From Candidatus Poribacteria bacterium (lineage in GTDB: Bacteria; Poribacteria; WGA-4E; WGA-3G): a stretch of 64,000 nucleotides of DNA. The notes beneath the pieces are model-generated. The model was not told the DNA's origin and made no database searches. It saw nothing but the letters and a program-made list of their open reading frames with translations. The stretch covers positions 1 to 64,000 of the forward strand of contig JAAXGN010000115.1 in assembly GCA_012267415.1 (NCBI GenBank), read 5' to 3'. The position numbers and the translations under genes are program-made. Position 1 is the first letter of the stretch. Every line of letters starts with the position of its first letter. Shown here in pieces: positions 44,680 to 53,417 of this stretch.

Positions 44680-45051
44680 ACTATTTTATTCCCTTGTATA
44701 ACGTTTAGATTGCTTTTGTACGTAATAAAACCAAACTCTAAAATCAGAATCGCATTTGTTATATCATTCATACAGTCATGGTAGGTGCGATTTCCTAATC
44801 CACATCATCCACGGTAGGTGCGATTTCCTAATCGCACTGAACATTTTGCTGTTACTTGACACTTTTTGACGATAAAAGTAGCAAATTAGTTTATTCAAAC
44901 CGTCTATGTGACTTAAGACAATACTAATAGATAATAGTTCGTTTCTAAACAAAAAAGCCGTCTCAAAACCGTTTTTCACAGACTAATTCGGATATATGAA
45001 ATTAAATCTTCATTTTTTTTACAAATTTATGCTTTTTTTTAAACTATTTGC
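44680..45051. other. Divergent intergenic region gspE / sigma factor
   Basis: No gene was seen. It contains the tandem hairpin repeats listed at 44781-44837 and a T-rich tract near 45010-45045. It should hold the promoter of the secretion operon on the minus strand, but I found no clear match to a consensus. Confidence 0.4.
44781..44837. repeat. Tandem REP-like hairpins (GCGATTTCCTAATCGC type)
   Basis: GTAGGTGCGATTTCCTAATC occurs twice in the same orientation, at 44781 and 44814; only the second is followed by the GCAC that completes the stem. The same unit is found at 57844 and, inverted, at 57937-57961. Confidence 0.7.
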
Positions 45052-45081
45052 TTGACAAAACGTTATAGTATAATGTATTAT
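45052..45081 (+). promoter_or_regulatory. Promoter of the sigma factor gene
   Basis: TTGACA and TATTAT are separated by 18 nt, about 50 nt upstream of the start codon. An overlapping TATAAT (45069-45074) lies only 11 nt from the -35 and would need another upstream element. Confidence 0.6.
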
Positions 45082-45130
45082 AACTTTTTGGCAGATTATT
45101 ACGAAATTTTATCACAAGGAGAGGAGAAGA

Positions 45131-46093
45131 ATGGAAACCGAGTTTTTCGGTGACAGTGAAGACATCAATGAAGCCGGCACATACATAGATGAAGTATATC
45201 CGGAGGATACCGAAGATGCAAACGACTATAAGAGTAGTGATAGAACTGCTCTTACCAGTTGGCTAAGAAGTGTAGCGGGACACCGACTGCTAACACGCGA
45301 AGAAGAAGTTGAATTGGCTAAACGAATTGAAACCGGTGATACCACCGCACGAGATGAATTAGTGCAAGCAAATTTGCGCCTCGTCATCTCTATCGCTGTA
45401 AGGTATCAGGGAAACAAGGTACCTCTTGAAGACCTAATACAAGAAGGAAATATCGGTCTTATCAAGGCTGCTGGCAAATTCGATTATCGGAAGGGTTTTA
45501 AGTTTAGCACTTACGCTATCTGGTGGATTAAACAATCTATCATGCGAACGCTTGATAATTTCGCACGTTCAATCCGCTTGCCTGCTTATGTCGTCGCAAA
45601 GATGAATAAGTTTGACGCTACCCACGCAACTTTGTGTCAAGAATTGCAGCGGGAACCCACGCGGGCTGAGATCGCTGAGGCACTTGATCTAACAATTCAA
45701 CAAGTGGAAGAGATCCTTGCATTCAATGCTGATACCATCTCAATGGATCTACCGCTTGGGGATGATCGCTCTCGGTCAGCCGCAACATTAGGTGATCTCA
45801 TTGAAGACCCTGCTTCCTCATCTGAAGATGGGGAAATAGAGAAAATAATCACACACGATCTGGTAGAGCAATTTCTTAGCAAACTCTCGGAACGCGAACA
45901 ACAAGTATTGATAATGCGTTACGGACTCGACGATGGCGAACGAAAAACGCTCCGTGAAATCGGAGATGCACTCGACGTCACACGTGAACGAATCCGACAA
46001 CTAGAAATCTACGCAATTTCGCAGCTAAGCAACCTTTACAACGAAATGGGTGAATTCCGGGCTGAGTATACGGCTGATAAAACAGCTGCTTAG
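45131..46093 (+). CDS. rpoD: RNA polymerase sigma-70 family factor (primary-type)
   Basis: A group 1/2 sigma factor. It has no region 1.1 of the long kind but an acidic 50-residue N-terminus, then region 1.2 (TSWLRSVAGHRLLTREEEVE), region 2 (NLRLVISIAVRYQGNKVPLE, DLIQEGNIGLIKAAGKFDY, FSTYAIWWIKQSIMRTLDNF), region 3 (IRLPAYVVAKMNK) and region 4 (LSEREQQVLIMRYGLDDGER and DVTRERIRQLEIYAISQL). RpoD-box residues are intact, so it should recognise TTGACA/TATAAT-type promoters, which fits the promoters seen in this window. 320 aa is shorter than E. coli RpoD but normal for SigA-like or group 2 factors, and I cannot tell these apart. AAGGAGAGGAG precedes the ATG; nfuA follows after 38 nt. Confidence 0.92.
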   Translation: METEFFGDSEDINEAGTYIDEVYPEDTEDANDYKSSDRTALTSWLRSVAGHRLLTREEEVELAKRIETGDTTARDELVQANLRLVISIAVRYQGNKVPLEDLIQEGNIGLIKAAGKFDYRKGFKFSTYAIWWIKQSIMRTLDNFARSIRLPAYVVAKMNKFDATHATLCQELQREPTRAEIAEALDLTIQQVEEILAFNADTISMDLPLGDDRSRSAATLGDLIEDPASSSEDGEIEKIITHDLVEQFLSKLSEREQQVLIMRYGLDDGERKTLREIGDALDVTRERIRQLEIYAISQLSNLYNEMGEFRAEYTADKTAA

Positions 46094-46131
46094 TTCCATA
46101 CACCCTAAGGACCTATTCACAAAGGGGAACT

Positions 46132-46746
46132 ATGAAGAACCTATTCAAGAAAATCGCACGATCTGATACGTCTATTTTGGACATAACAGATACTGCGAAG
46201 GAAAAAATTCAATCTGTCATTGAAGCTGAAGAAGTTCATGTTGAAGGATTGCGCATTAGCATTGAAGGACGATCTGCTACTGCTTTTCAATATAGCCTCG
46301 GTTTGGCTACTGAACCAGAACCAGATGACATTGTCATGGATACAGGCTCTTTTAAGGTTCTCATTGATGCCAAAAGTGCAGATGACCTTAAAGGAGCTGT
46401 GATCGACTATGTCGAAGACCTGAACTCAAGCGGATTCAAAATTGACAACCCGAATACACCAACATGGGACAATCCGAAAGCACAGAAAATTCAAGAACTG
46501 ATTGATGAACGGATTAACCCCGCTGTCGCAGCACACGGGGGACAGATTGAACTGTTAAACGTGGAAGATGATGCTATCTATATACACATGGGCGGCGGAT
46601 GTCAGGGATGCGGCATGGCAAATGCTACATTAAAACATGGTATAGAAGCAATGATTCAAGAAGAATTTCCTGAAATCAAACACGTCATTGATACAACTGA
46701 CCATGCATCCGGAACAAATCCATACTACGCACCCGCTCAAGGGTAA
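46132..46746 (+). CDS. nfuA: Fe-S cluster carrier NfuA-like protein
   Basis: NfuA delivers [4Fe-4S] clusters to target enzymes. The N-terminal half (ILDITDTAKEKIQSVIEAEE, GLRISIEGRSATAFQYSLGL) is a degenerate A-type/HesB domain lacking its cysteines. The C-terminal half is a NifU domain (RINPAVAAHGGQIELLNVED) with the cluster motif CQGC at residues 157-160 in GGGCQGCGMANATLKHGIEA. The two-domain order and 204 aa length match NfuA rather than a single NifU-C protein. It lies 38 nt after the sigma factor with GGGGA upstream, so they are probably co-transcribed, and ends at a terminator. Confidence 0.9.
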   Translation: MKNLFKKIARSDTSILDITDTAKEKIQSVIEAEEVHVEGLRISIEGRSATAFQYSLGLATEPEPDDIVMDTGSFKVLIDAKSADDLKGAVIDYVEDLNSSGFKIDNPNTPTWDNPKAQKIQELIDERINPAVAAHGGQIELLNVEDDAIYIHMGGGCQGCGMANATLKHGIEAMIQEEFPEIKHVIDTTDHASGTNPYYAPAQG

Positions 46747-46756
46747 AAGAAAGATC

Positions 46757-46786
46757 GTTGGCTTAAACAATCCTGTTTTAGCCAAC
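46757..46786. terminator. Terminator between convergent genes
   Basis: GTTGGCTTAAAC pairs with GTTTTAGCCAAC with one mismatch and a 6-nt loop, followed by TTTTCTAATTT. It sits after nfuA and overlaps the 3' end of the convergent GHMP gene. Confidence 0.7.
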
Positions 46787-47773
46787 TTTTCTAATTTCTG
46801 CCCCAGTGTTGTTAGCACTTGCCACGAAACAATTACCACCATTCGGTAATGAAGAAAGAAAGTTCTCAGTTTTTCGTTTCAACTTTCCAATATCCTCGCT
46901 GAGAGCACAAATTGCGGGACCCCAACTACTCACACCCGCACCTAAGGCACCATTCTCCTTCAAAAAATCAACCGTGTGTTGTAATTCTACACCCTGGGCA
47001 TCAATCTCTACTCTTTTCCAACCAAACGTCTGAATCTCGTTTAATACCTTCCCAAAACTAAGCATATCTTTATCAATCACTGCAGGTAGTATCTGTAGTA
47101 ACAACAGATGTGACAACCTCGGTGCTACTGATGCAGGTTGCGGACATAACCTTCGGAACAGGTCCAGTTCTGCCTCCCCATAGATACGAGAACAGTTCGG
47201 CAAGACGATGAGAAGAGGAACATCTGGAAAATCGTATCGCAACAAGATAGGGGGAGGCGCAATGTTTCCTGCCGCAGAAGATGGTAGAAAAGACGACTTC
47301 TCTTCAGGATACTTGTGCCCACCATCAACGATAAAACCACCACGTTCAAACGCCGCTATACCAATGCCAGATGTACCACCACGACCGACAGCAATAGCAA
47401 GTTCAGTGACACTTAGATTAAGATCGTATAGCATGTTAACAGCAGACGCAATTCCGAGAGAAAGTTGTGTCCCGGAACCGAAACCGCAATGCGTAGGAAC
47501 CTCGGAGGTGAATCGTAGTTTGAGACCGGGAAATCGGTAGGTTGTCTGTAGGTTTTTTAGGATGGATGTTGCGCGTTCACGATAGTTTTTTGACTCTACA
47601 AGAATGTCATCGGCAGGTTCTGCTAAAATCTCAAACTTAGGTTCATTGATCGCTAAGCCGAATCCACCATCAATACGGCCCAGTTGACCATTTAGGTCAA
47701 TCAGCGAGAAGTGTAACCGAGAAGGAGTCGTAATATGGATACGTTCTCTGGATGGATTAGTTTCGCCTTTCAT
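46778..47773 (-). CDS. Beta-RFAP synthase-like GHMP superfamily protein
   Basis: The sequence [20 protein letters not shown] is the GHMP ATP/phosphate loop, and [20 protein letters not shown] with [10 protein letters not shown] is typical of the beta-ribofuranosylaminobenzene 5'-phosphate synthase family, which makes the first committed intermediate of (tetrahydro)methanopterin from PRPP and p-aminobenzoate. [20 protein letters not shown] and [14 protein letters not shown] also match this family. About 331 aa, normal. Methanopterin-type C1 carriers occur in some bacteria, but no other pathway gene is in view, so a different GHMP substrate is possible. The start overlaps the ABC ATPase 3' end by 17 nt, so it belongs to the TolC/MacA operon at least transcriptionally. 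Confidence 0.8.
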   Translation of the reverse strand: MKGETNPSRERIHITTPSRLHFSLIDLNGQLGRIDGGFGLAINEPKFEILAEPADDILVESKNYRERATSILKNLQTTYRFPGLKLRFTSEVPTHCGFGSGTQLSLGIASAVNMLYDLNLSVTELAIAVGRGGTSGIGIAAFERGGFIVDGGHKYPEEKSSFLPSSAAGNIAPPPILLRYDFPDVPLLIVLPNCSRIYGEAELDLFRRLCPQPASVAPRLSHLLLLQILPAVIDKDMLSFGKVLNEIQTFGWKRVEIDAQGVELQHTVDFLKENGALGAGVSSWGPAICALSEDIGKLKRKTENFLSSLPNGGNCFVASANNTGAEIRKVG

Positions 47774-48437
47774 CTCGCTCTATGAGACCATCACGTATAT
47801 GAAGCACGCGGTGTGCATGTTCAGCAACCTCGGGTTCATGCGTAACCATAATGATCGTATTACCTTCATCATTTAGACGGTCAAAGATAGCCAAGATCTC
47901 AGCACCTGAACGTGTATCTAAGTTACCCGTCGGTTCATCGGCAAATACGAGAGACGGATTATTCACAAGTGCACGCGCAATCGCAACACGTTGAACCTGT
48001 CCACCAGAAAGCTCTGTAGATTTATGGTCCACTCGGTCCGCCAAACCGACTGCTTCCAAAGACTCAAATGCCCTACGTTTCCGTTCTTTACGTCCTAATC
48101 CTGAGTAAATGAGCGGAAGTTCAACATTATGGAGCGCGCTCGTTCTCGGTAATAAGTTAAACGATTGAAACACAAAACCGATCTTCTTATTGCGGATGTC
48201 TGCTAAACGATTGTCCGACAGTTTTCCTACCTCTTCTCCTTCAAGAAAGTATTCACCTGCAGTCGGTGTTGCCAAACATCCTAAGATATCCATCATAGTG
48301 GATTTACCAGAACCAGACGGTCCCATTATTGCGATAAACTCACCCGGTTCAACTGTGAAAGTCACCCCACGCAGCGCATGAACCTGTACATCACCCATCT
48401 CATAAATTTTTGTTATGTCTTTGACATCAATTAACAT
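47757..48437 (-). CDS. MacB/LolD-type ABC transporter ATP-binding protein
   Basis: A stand-alone ATPase of the MacB/LolD/FtsE class. Walker A is GPSGSGKST near residue 39, the Q-loop [20 protein letters not shown], the signature [15 protein letters not shown] (normally SGGQQQR), Walker [12 protein letters not shown] and the switch [11 protein letters not shown]. 226 aa, standard. It is 11 nt downstream of the MacA-like gene. The expected FtsX-type permease is absent from the operon, so the membrane partner must be encoded elsewhere or not exist. The likely role is to power export through the adaptor and TolC-type channel upstream. Confidence 0.92.
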   Translation of the reverse strand: MLIDVKDITKIYEMGDVQVHALRGVTFTVEPGEFIAIMGPSGSGKSTMMDILGCLATPTAGEYFLEGEEVGKLSDNRLADIRNKKIGFVFQSFNLLPRTSALHNVELPLIYSGLGRKERKRRAFESLEAVGLADRVDHKSTELSGGQVQRVAIARALVNNPSLVFADEPTGNLDTRSGAEILAIFDRLNDEGNTIIMVTHEPEVAEHAHRVLHIRDGLIERDERRN

Positions 48438-48448
48438 ATTAGTATCTC

Positions 48449-50416
48449 TTATTTCTTATTCTCACCTTCACCTTTGGTTAATTCCATCATAGAAGGAACA
48501 AATACACGATCCCCCTCTTTTAATCCAGCTAAAACTTGAAAATGTGTATTGTTTCTTCTCCCTACGGTTATATGCGTTTTGACACCCCTCTCCTCACCTT
48601 TTTTCTTTGATGATTCTCCAGTGTCGAGTTTTACAAAATGCTTACGTTGACTCGCTATCTCTGCTTCTATACCTGAAATTTGTTTGCCATTAGATAGAAC
48701 AAGTGAAATCTCAGTTGGACCAGGACGCATACCTTTAGGGGTTTCGTCAAAAAGCAGTTCAAGGTTCCGACGGGTCTCCTTCGGTAGTACTTTCGTCACT
48801 TGTGCGGAAAACTGGGTACCAATCAGATTCTGGATTTTCAACTTCTGTCCTTGTTGAAACTGTCCAAGACCAGTCTGTTCCAATGTAGCCTTAACAGTAA
48901 ACACCTCTGGACTTAATACCGCTGCTATCGGAATTTGAAGTATATCAGGTTCTTCAAAGACGATTATATCTATATCCGCTGACATACCGGGCTTCAGTTC
49001 ATATTCTTCGTCTGGTTGCTCTACCTCTATTTCCACTTCAAATGTAATCACAGCATTTCCACCGGATTGACCGCGTTGTGTGGAACTTGGAGAGATGTCA
49101 CTCACTTTACCTTGGAAGACTTTATTCCGATAACTATCCACCCTAATTTCAACCCGTTGTCCCTCTGTAATTCTGCCAATCTCAACCTGATTGATCTGGG
49201 TTCTAACAATCATCTGCGTTAGGTCAGCAATACGCATGATTGCCTCTCCCCGGGAAAACGCCGATCTACCTGAAGTGATAATCTCCCCCTCTTCAACGGA
49301 AAGACGTGTAACAGTGCCAGACATTGGTGCAGTTACAGTTGTCCATTCATACCGCTCCTGCTGAGATTTGAGGCGACTTTCTGCTTGAAGTAGATTCGCT
49401 TGCGCGCTGACTTTAGAGTGTTTAGTTAAGGCTTTCTCTTCCTCAGTCGTTTCCTCTGTCTGTTTCAGGCGTGTCCGTGCGTTTTCTAAATCCGCTTTTA
49501 ACTGCTTCTCCTGCGCATCTTGTGATGCTTTGACTGTCTCTACATTCTTTTTGTTTAAGGCAAGTGTCGCTTCTCTACTCTTAATCGCTTCACGCATGGC
49601 ATTGATGCTTTCTCCCCGTGATTTAATGGTTTCTTTCTGTGATTCTACCTCTTTCTGTGAAGTCTCATATTGCGTTTTAGTCGAAGCAAACTGTTTCTCT
49701 GATTGTTCTAAAGTCTGTTTAGATATCAACTCTTGTTCAAATAACTCAGTATTGCGCTCATGTTCTGACTTCGCCGTCTGAAATGATATTTGAGTTGATT
49801 CAACACTTGCCTTAGCACGATCCAGGGTAAGGTTTGCCTGTGTTAATGAAATTTCTTCTTGTTTCAATGATATTTGATCACGGTTCAGTAGGTTCTGTGT
49901 CGTTGCAACAAGTGTTTCTGCCTCATTGATGCGTTGCTGTCTGTTAACAGCGAAAGATTGTAGAGACGCTTCAGCTTTGGCTACTGCGTTCTGTGCTTGA
50001 AGTAGATCACTTTGTTCTCGCTGATCCGCAATTTTTATGCGAAGGTCCGCTTGTTCAAGCTCCGCCAAGCGAGCGTCACGGTACGCTTCCGCTTGTCGTT
50101 TGTCTTCTAATATCTGTTTAGCATCAATTTTCATCAAGGGTTGTCCCTCCTCGACCAAATCACTTTCCTCAACCATGATATCTGTGATCTCTCCCTCTAC
50201 ATTTGACCTAACATCTACTTCAATGCGTGAACGGAGACTACCAGATTCCTGTATTTTTACACGAAAAGGTCCACGATGAACAACTTCTCTTTCGACCTCG
50301 TCATCATCCTTGTTGTTACTTCCATTGATACGGGTTGCACCAATAACCACTGCAGCGATAAGCAGGATCGCAACAGAACTTATCAGCACCCATTTTTTTC
50401 GGAATAATTTCATCAT
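48449..50416 (-). CDS. MacA/HlyD-like periplasmic adaptor with very long coiled coil
   Basis: A membrane-anchored adaptor bridging an inner-membrane transporter and a TolC-type channel. The N-terminal helix [20 protein letters not shown] is followed by a lipoyl/biotinyl-like half ([20 protein letters not shown]) and about 250 residues of heptad-rich helical hairpin ([20 protein letters not shown] through [20 protein letters not shown]). The second lipoyl half ([20 protein letters not shown]), a beta-barrel ([20 protein letters not shown]) and a membrane-proximal domain follow. At 655 aa it is far longer than MacA (about 370), mostly because of the coiled coil. The ATG overlaps the TolC-like stop by 4 nt. 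The ABC ATPase follows after 11 nt. Confidence 0.88.
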   Translation of the reverse strand: MMKLFRKKWVLISSVAILLIAAVVIGATRINGSNNKDDDEVEREVVHRGPFRVKIQESGSLRSRIEVDVRSNVEGEITDIMVEESDLVEEGQPLMKIDAKQILEDKRQAEAYRDARLAELEQADLRIKIADQREQSDLLQAQNAVAKAEASLQSFAVNRQQRINEAETLVATTQNLLNRDQISLKQEEISLTQANLTLDRAKASVESTQISFQTAKSEHERNTELFEQELISKQTLEQSEKQFASTKTQYETSQKEVESQKETIKSRGESINAMREAIKSREATLALNKKNVETVKASQDAQEKQLKADLENARTRLKQTEETTEEEKALTKHSKVSAQANLLQAESRLKSQQERYEWTTVTAPMSGTVTRLSVEEGEIITSGRSAFSRGEAIMRIADLTQMIVRTQINQVEIGRITEGQRVEIRVDSYRNKVFQGKVSDISPSSTQRGQSGGNAVITFEVEIEVEQPDEEYELKPGMSADIDIIVFEEPDILQIPIAAVLSPEVFTVKATLEQTGLGQFQQGQKLKIQNLIGTQFSAQVTKVLPKETRRNLELLFDETPKGMRPGPTEISLVLSNGKQISGIEAEIASQRKHFVKLDTGESSKKKGEERGVKTHITVGRRNNTHFQVLAGLKEGDRVFVPSMMELTKGEGENKK

Positions 50417-51741
50417 TGTAGAATCCCCATGGCGTCCTCTAAGCGCACTTTCGCCACTTTGTAATCATAAAAGGCGTTCACTTGATTATTCAAGGCTTGT
50501 GCATAACTTGTTTGTGCATCAAGCACTTCGAGCAGAATTGCTTTGCCCACTTTATATCTACCTTCAATTACCTCAAAACTCTTCTGAGCATTTACCACCT
50601 GTGTATTTGAAATTTCTACAGCGGTTTCACTCCGTTTCAAATTCAGATAACTTTGCCGGACGCCAAGTGCCACAGAACGTTCTAAGTCACTTGCATTTTC
50701 TCGTGCCTGTTCTAATTGCATATTCTGTTCTCTGACCCTATTTCCCAAGACACCACCATCAAAGAGTGTAAAGTTAAGGGATGCCCCTACACTCCAACTA
50801 CGAAAATCGGAGAAGTTCTGACGTTCGCGAAGATAATCATCAAGGTTGACATTGTAGTTTGCATTTGCACTCAGCCGGGGCCAACGTTGCAGTTTCGAAA
50901 GTGTAAGACTCCATTCTTGCTGTTTTATCTGCGCTTCATTCTCCTTAAACTCAGGTCGATTTTCAAACGCAATTTCTATCGCTTCCTCAACTGTGATTTC
51001 TATCTTTTCAATAGTCCCCCGCTCAATGTATTGCTGAAAGGATTCATCAACAGCAACGTTAATGAGTAGACCAGGATCCAATCCCATCAGTCTCGGTAGT
51101 GTAGCCTGAGAAATCTGCAGTGAATTCCTATTATTCAGCAAACTCAGTTCGCTCTGTGCCTCACGAACACGAGCAGTAGCAACATCTGCAGGGATCAGTA
51201 TACCCGCCTTCTCTAAGGCAACGGTCTGTGCTGTATTCTCTTTTGAACGTTCTAATACATCCTCACTTACTTTCACTAATTCTGAGTCTTTAAGAACATC
51301 GTAATACGCTTGCGTTATTTGAAGAATTAGATTCTGTTTAATTCCCTCGTTCCTGTTCGTGGTAATTGTCAATCCTTCCTTAGTTTGAGCATAACTTACC
51401 TCGCGTTGACCATTATCCCATAGTGTATATTGTCCTGTCAAACCTAAATCGTAGTTTTCTGGTTCAAATCCGAAATCCAGACGATCAGAAAAATCGTAAC
51501 GACCAGAGGATGTAATCCTTGGAAAGTAGTTCGCACGAGCGTTGTTCACACGCAATTCCTGAATAGCCAAACTCAGCCGTGCATTCCGCATGCTGGTGGC
51601 TCTTTCTAAACCTAATTGGATACACTGTTCTAACGTCAGGGGTTGAGATAGGTCAACTTCTTCTGGTACCTGCGCCCCAATATTTGAAATTACAAAAAAC
51701 TGTAATACTGTCAAGACAAACCCAATTCTCCATTGAAGCAT
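50413..51741 (-). CDS. TolC-family outer membrane efflux protein
   Basis: A trimeric outer membrane channel protein. The signal peptide MLQWRIGFVLTVLQFFVISN ends near IGA. The outer membrane efflux repeats follow: PLTLEQCIQLGLERATSMRN with NARANYFPRITSSGRYDFSD, and ITVEEAIEIAFENRPEFKEN with LQRWPRLSANANYNV, then SVGASLNFTLFDGG. Helical hairpins and beta strands alternate as in TolC. About 443 aa, standard. ATG 51741 has AAGGAG 6 nt upstream, better than the track start at 51762. It is the first gene of an operon with a MacA-like adaptor, ABC ATPase and GHMP gene; the family A MITE lies just upstream. Confidence 0.9.
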   Translation of the reverse strand: MLQWRIGFVLTVLQFFVISNIGAQVPEEVDLSQPLTLEQCIQLGLERATSMRNARLSLAIQELRVNNARANYFPRITSSGRYDFSDRLDFGFEPENYDLGLTGQYTLWDNGQREVSYAQTKEGLTITTNRNEGIKQNLILQITQAYYDVLKDSELVKVSEDVLERSKENTAQTVALEKAGILIPADVATARVREAQSELSLLNNRNSLQISQATLPRLMGLDPGLLINVAVDESFQQYIERGTIEKIEITVEEAIEIAFENRPEFKENEAQIKQQEWSLTLSKLQRWPRLSANANYNVNLDDYLRERQNFSDFRSWSVGASLNFTLFDGGVLGNRVREQNMQLEQARENASDLERSVALGVRQSYLNLKRSETAVEISNTQVVNAQKSFEVIEGRYKVGKAILLEVLDAQTSYAQALNNQVNAFYDYKVAKVRLEDAMGILQ

Positions 51742-51813
51742 TAGCCACTCCTTAAAATGCAAAATATGTTATTTAGTATAAATCCTCTGTTATTTTGAGA
51801 TAGAACATTTATA

Positions 51814-51972
51814 ATAACCTAAATTGCTACCTATAAATTTTTAGGCAGACAAATGCTGTTTTTATGCAAGAAAAGTTCATAATTCCCGAAATATCGTAGC
51901 GTAAACTTTCAGTTTGCGCCGTTCTGACACAAACTAAAAGTTTGTGCTACATAGGTAGCAACTTGGGTTATA
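51814..51972. mobile_element. MITE-like element, family A copy 2
   Basis: Inverted ends ATAACCTAAATTGCTACCTA and ATAGGTAGCAACTTGGGTTA match copy 1 at 3522-3713, but the core is different: a 55-bp facing pair of REP-like hairpins (51896-51950) of the GTAAACTTTCAGTTTGC/CACAAACT type that is also found in the family B element at 5847-5901. No coding capacity. The remaining 51742-52069 gap shows nothing else clear. Confidence 0.75.
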
Positions 51973-52069
51973 ATAGTTCAACACTTATTTGAATTAAATC
52001 TGTAGATGAAATCTGCTATTGGATAAGACGCATACTTAGGTATTAAGTTTATAGTGTTCTAAAGGACTG

Positions 52070-53416
52070 TCAATCTTCCAAGGTGATATGTTGAATGTGT
52101 TTGGCAAGTGTATCACGAAAAGTTGAAGGCTTCATAGAGAGCAAACGCGCCGCTTGTGTCTTGTTGCCTTTTGTCTTCCGCATTGCCCAAGCAATCAATT
52201 CTCTCTCTGTCGTCTTAATTATCTCATGAAAAGAGGTCAGACTTGGCGTGTCATCAAATTTCTGAGAAGTCGGCAACTTATATTCAATAGGAATCTCTTC
52301 AACCGTAATGTCAGTACCACTGTTAACCGCAACTAACCTTTCAATGATATTCTCAAGTTCGCTGACATTACCGGGCCATGAATACTCTGTGAGGACCCTA
52401 ACCGCTTCAGGTTGGATACGGACAGGTTGGTTAGATGAGAATATATCAATAAAATGGTTGATGAGCATCGGGATATCCCCTTTCCTTTCACGAAGCGGAG
52501 GTAAATACAGAGGAATGACATTCAATTGATAATAGAGATCCTCAAGGAATTCACCACTTCTGGTCCGATCCTTAAGATTCTCACGACTCGTTGAAATCAT
52601 ACGTACATCAATTGCAAGAGGCTCTTCCTCAGATTGCACTGCTAACGATTTATCCTCTAAAGCAGCTAAGAGTTTCGCTTGTAAAGAAATGGGAATTGTG
52701 TCTACATTCGCGATAAAAAGTGTACCATCCGTTGATAACTGTAGTTTTCCTTGCCGAGAATCATCTCCAAACAATTCTGATTCAACAGCATCAGCATTGA
52801 GACCGTAGCAATTCAGACTTACATAAGGCGCATGCTTTCGTGAACTCTGAAGATGTATCGTTTTTGCTAATAGGGATTTGCCTGTACCCTCTTCTCCGTA
52901 AATCATTACGTTGCTGTCTGCAGCTGCTATTTTCGGTACCTGATCAAATATCTCCTGTATCTGTTGACTCTTTCCGATGAGTGTATGGTAAAGTGAGGAC
53001 TCAGGATTTCTTACACTCGCTTTTACAGACGATTTTGACATCTCTAATGAGGTCTTCCCCTTCAAGGCTTTCAGTTTTTCCAGCATAGAGATCAACGCAT
53101 CACTTGAAAATGGTTTTCTGATATAATTATATGCCCCGAATCTGAGTGCTTCAACCGCTGTCTCAACGCTGGCATAAGCTGTCATTACGATTACAGTAAT
53201 ATGTGGGTGTTCTTTCTTTACGTTTTTCAGGAAGTCAATGCCATGCATCTGAGGCATTCGCAAATCGGTCACTAACACATCAAATGCTTCCTGTTGTAAG
53301 AGTTGGAGACCTATCAGAGGCGATTCTACCGCTATGACATCATATCCAGATTCGCGCAGATCATCTCTTAACGTCATGCGTTTCAATTTTTCATCATCAA
53401 CAACAAGCACTTTCAT
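52070..53416 (-). CDS. NtrC-like response regulator with degenerate AAA+ domain, no GAFTGA
   Basis: The receiver domain (MKVLVVDDEKLKRMTLRDDL) has the phospho-acceptor Asp51 in VLVTDLRMP and Lys in YIRKPFSS. The AAA+ domain has an intact Walker A (GEEGTGKS near 175) and ESELFG, but GAFTGA, the loop that contacts sigma-54, is missing (ELFGDDSRQGKLQLSTDG), and Walker B FLDEI is replaced by FIANVD. The sensor/arginine part (LPPLRERKGDIPMLINHFI, YSWPGNVSELENIIERLV) is kept, followed by a Fis-type helix-turn-helix (TKGNKTQAARLLSMKPSTFR). It therefore probably does not act as a normal sigma-54 activator, and ATPase activity is doubtful. It starts 1 nt after the kinase gene stop, with AGGAGG upstream. 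Confidence 0.9.
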   Translation of the reverse strand: MKVLVVDDEKLKRMTLRDDLRESGYDVIAVESPLIGLQLLQQEAFDVLVTDLRMPQMHGIDFLKNVKKEHPHITVIVMTAYASVETAVEALRFGAYNYIRKPFSSDALISMLEKLKALKGKTSLEMSKSSVKASVRNPESSLYHTLIGKSQQIQEIFDQVPKIAAADSNVMIYGEEGTGKSLLAKTIHLQSSRKHAPYVSLNCYGLNADAVESELFGDDSRQGKLQLSTDGTLFIANVDTIPISLQAKLLAALEDKSLAVQSEEEPLAIDVRMISTSRENLKDRTRSGEFLEDLYYQLNVIPLYLPPLRERKGDIPMLINHFIDIFSSNQPVRIQPEAVRVLTEYSWPGNVSELENIIERLVAVNSGTDITVEEIPIEYKLPTSQKFDDTPSLTSFHEIIKTTERELIAWAMRKTKGNKTQAARLLSMKPSTFRDTLAKHIQHITLED

Positions 53417-53417
53417 G

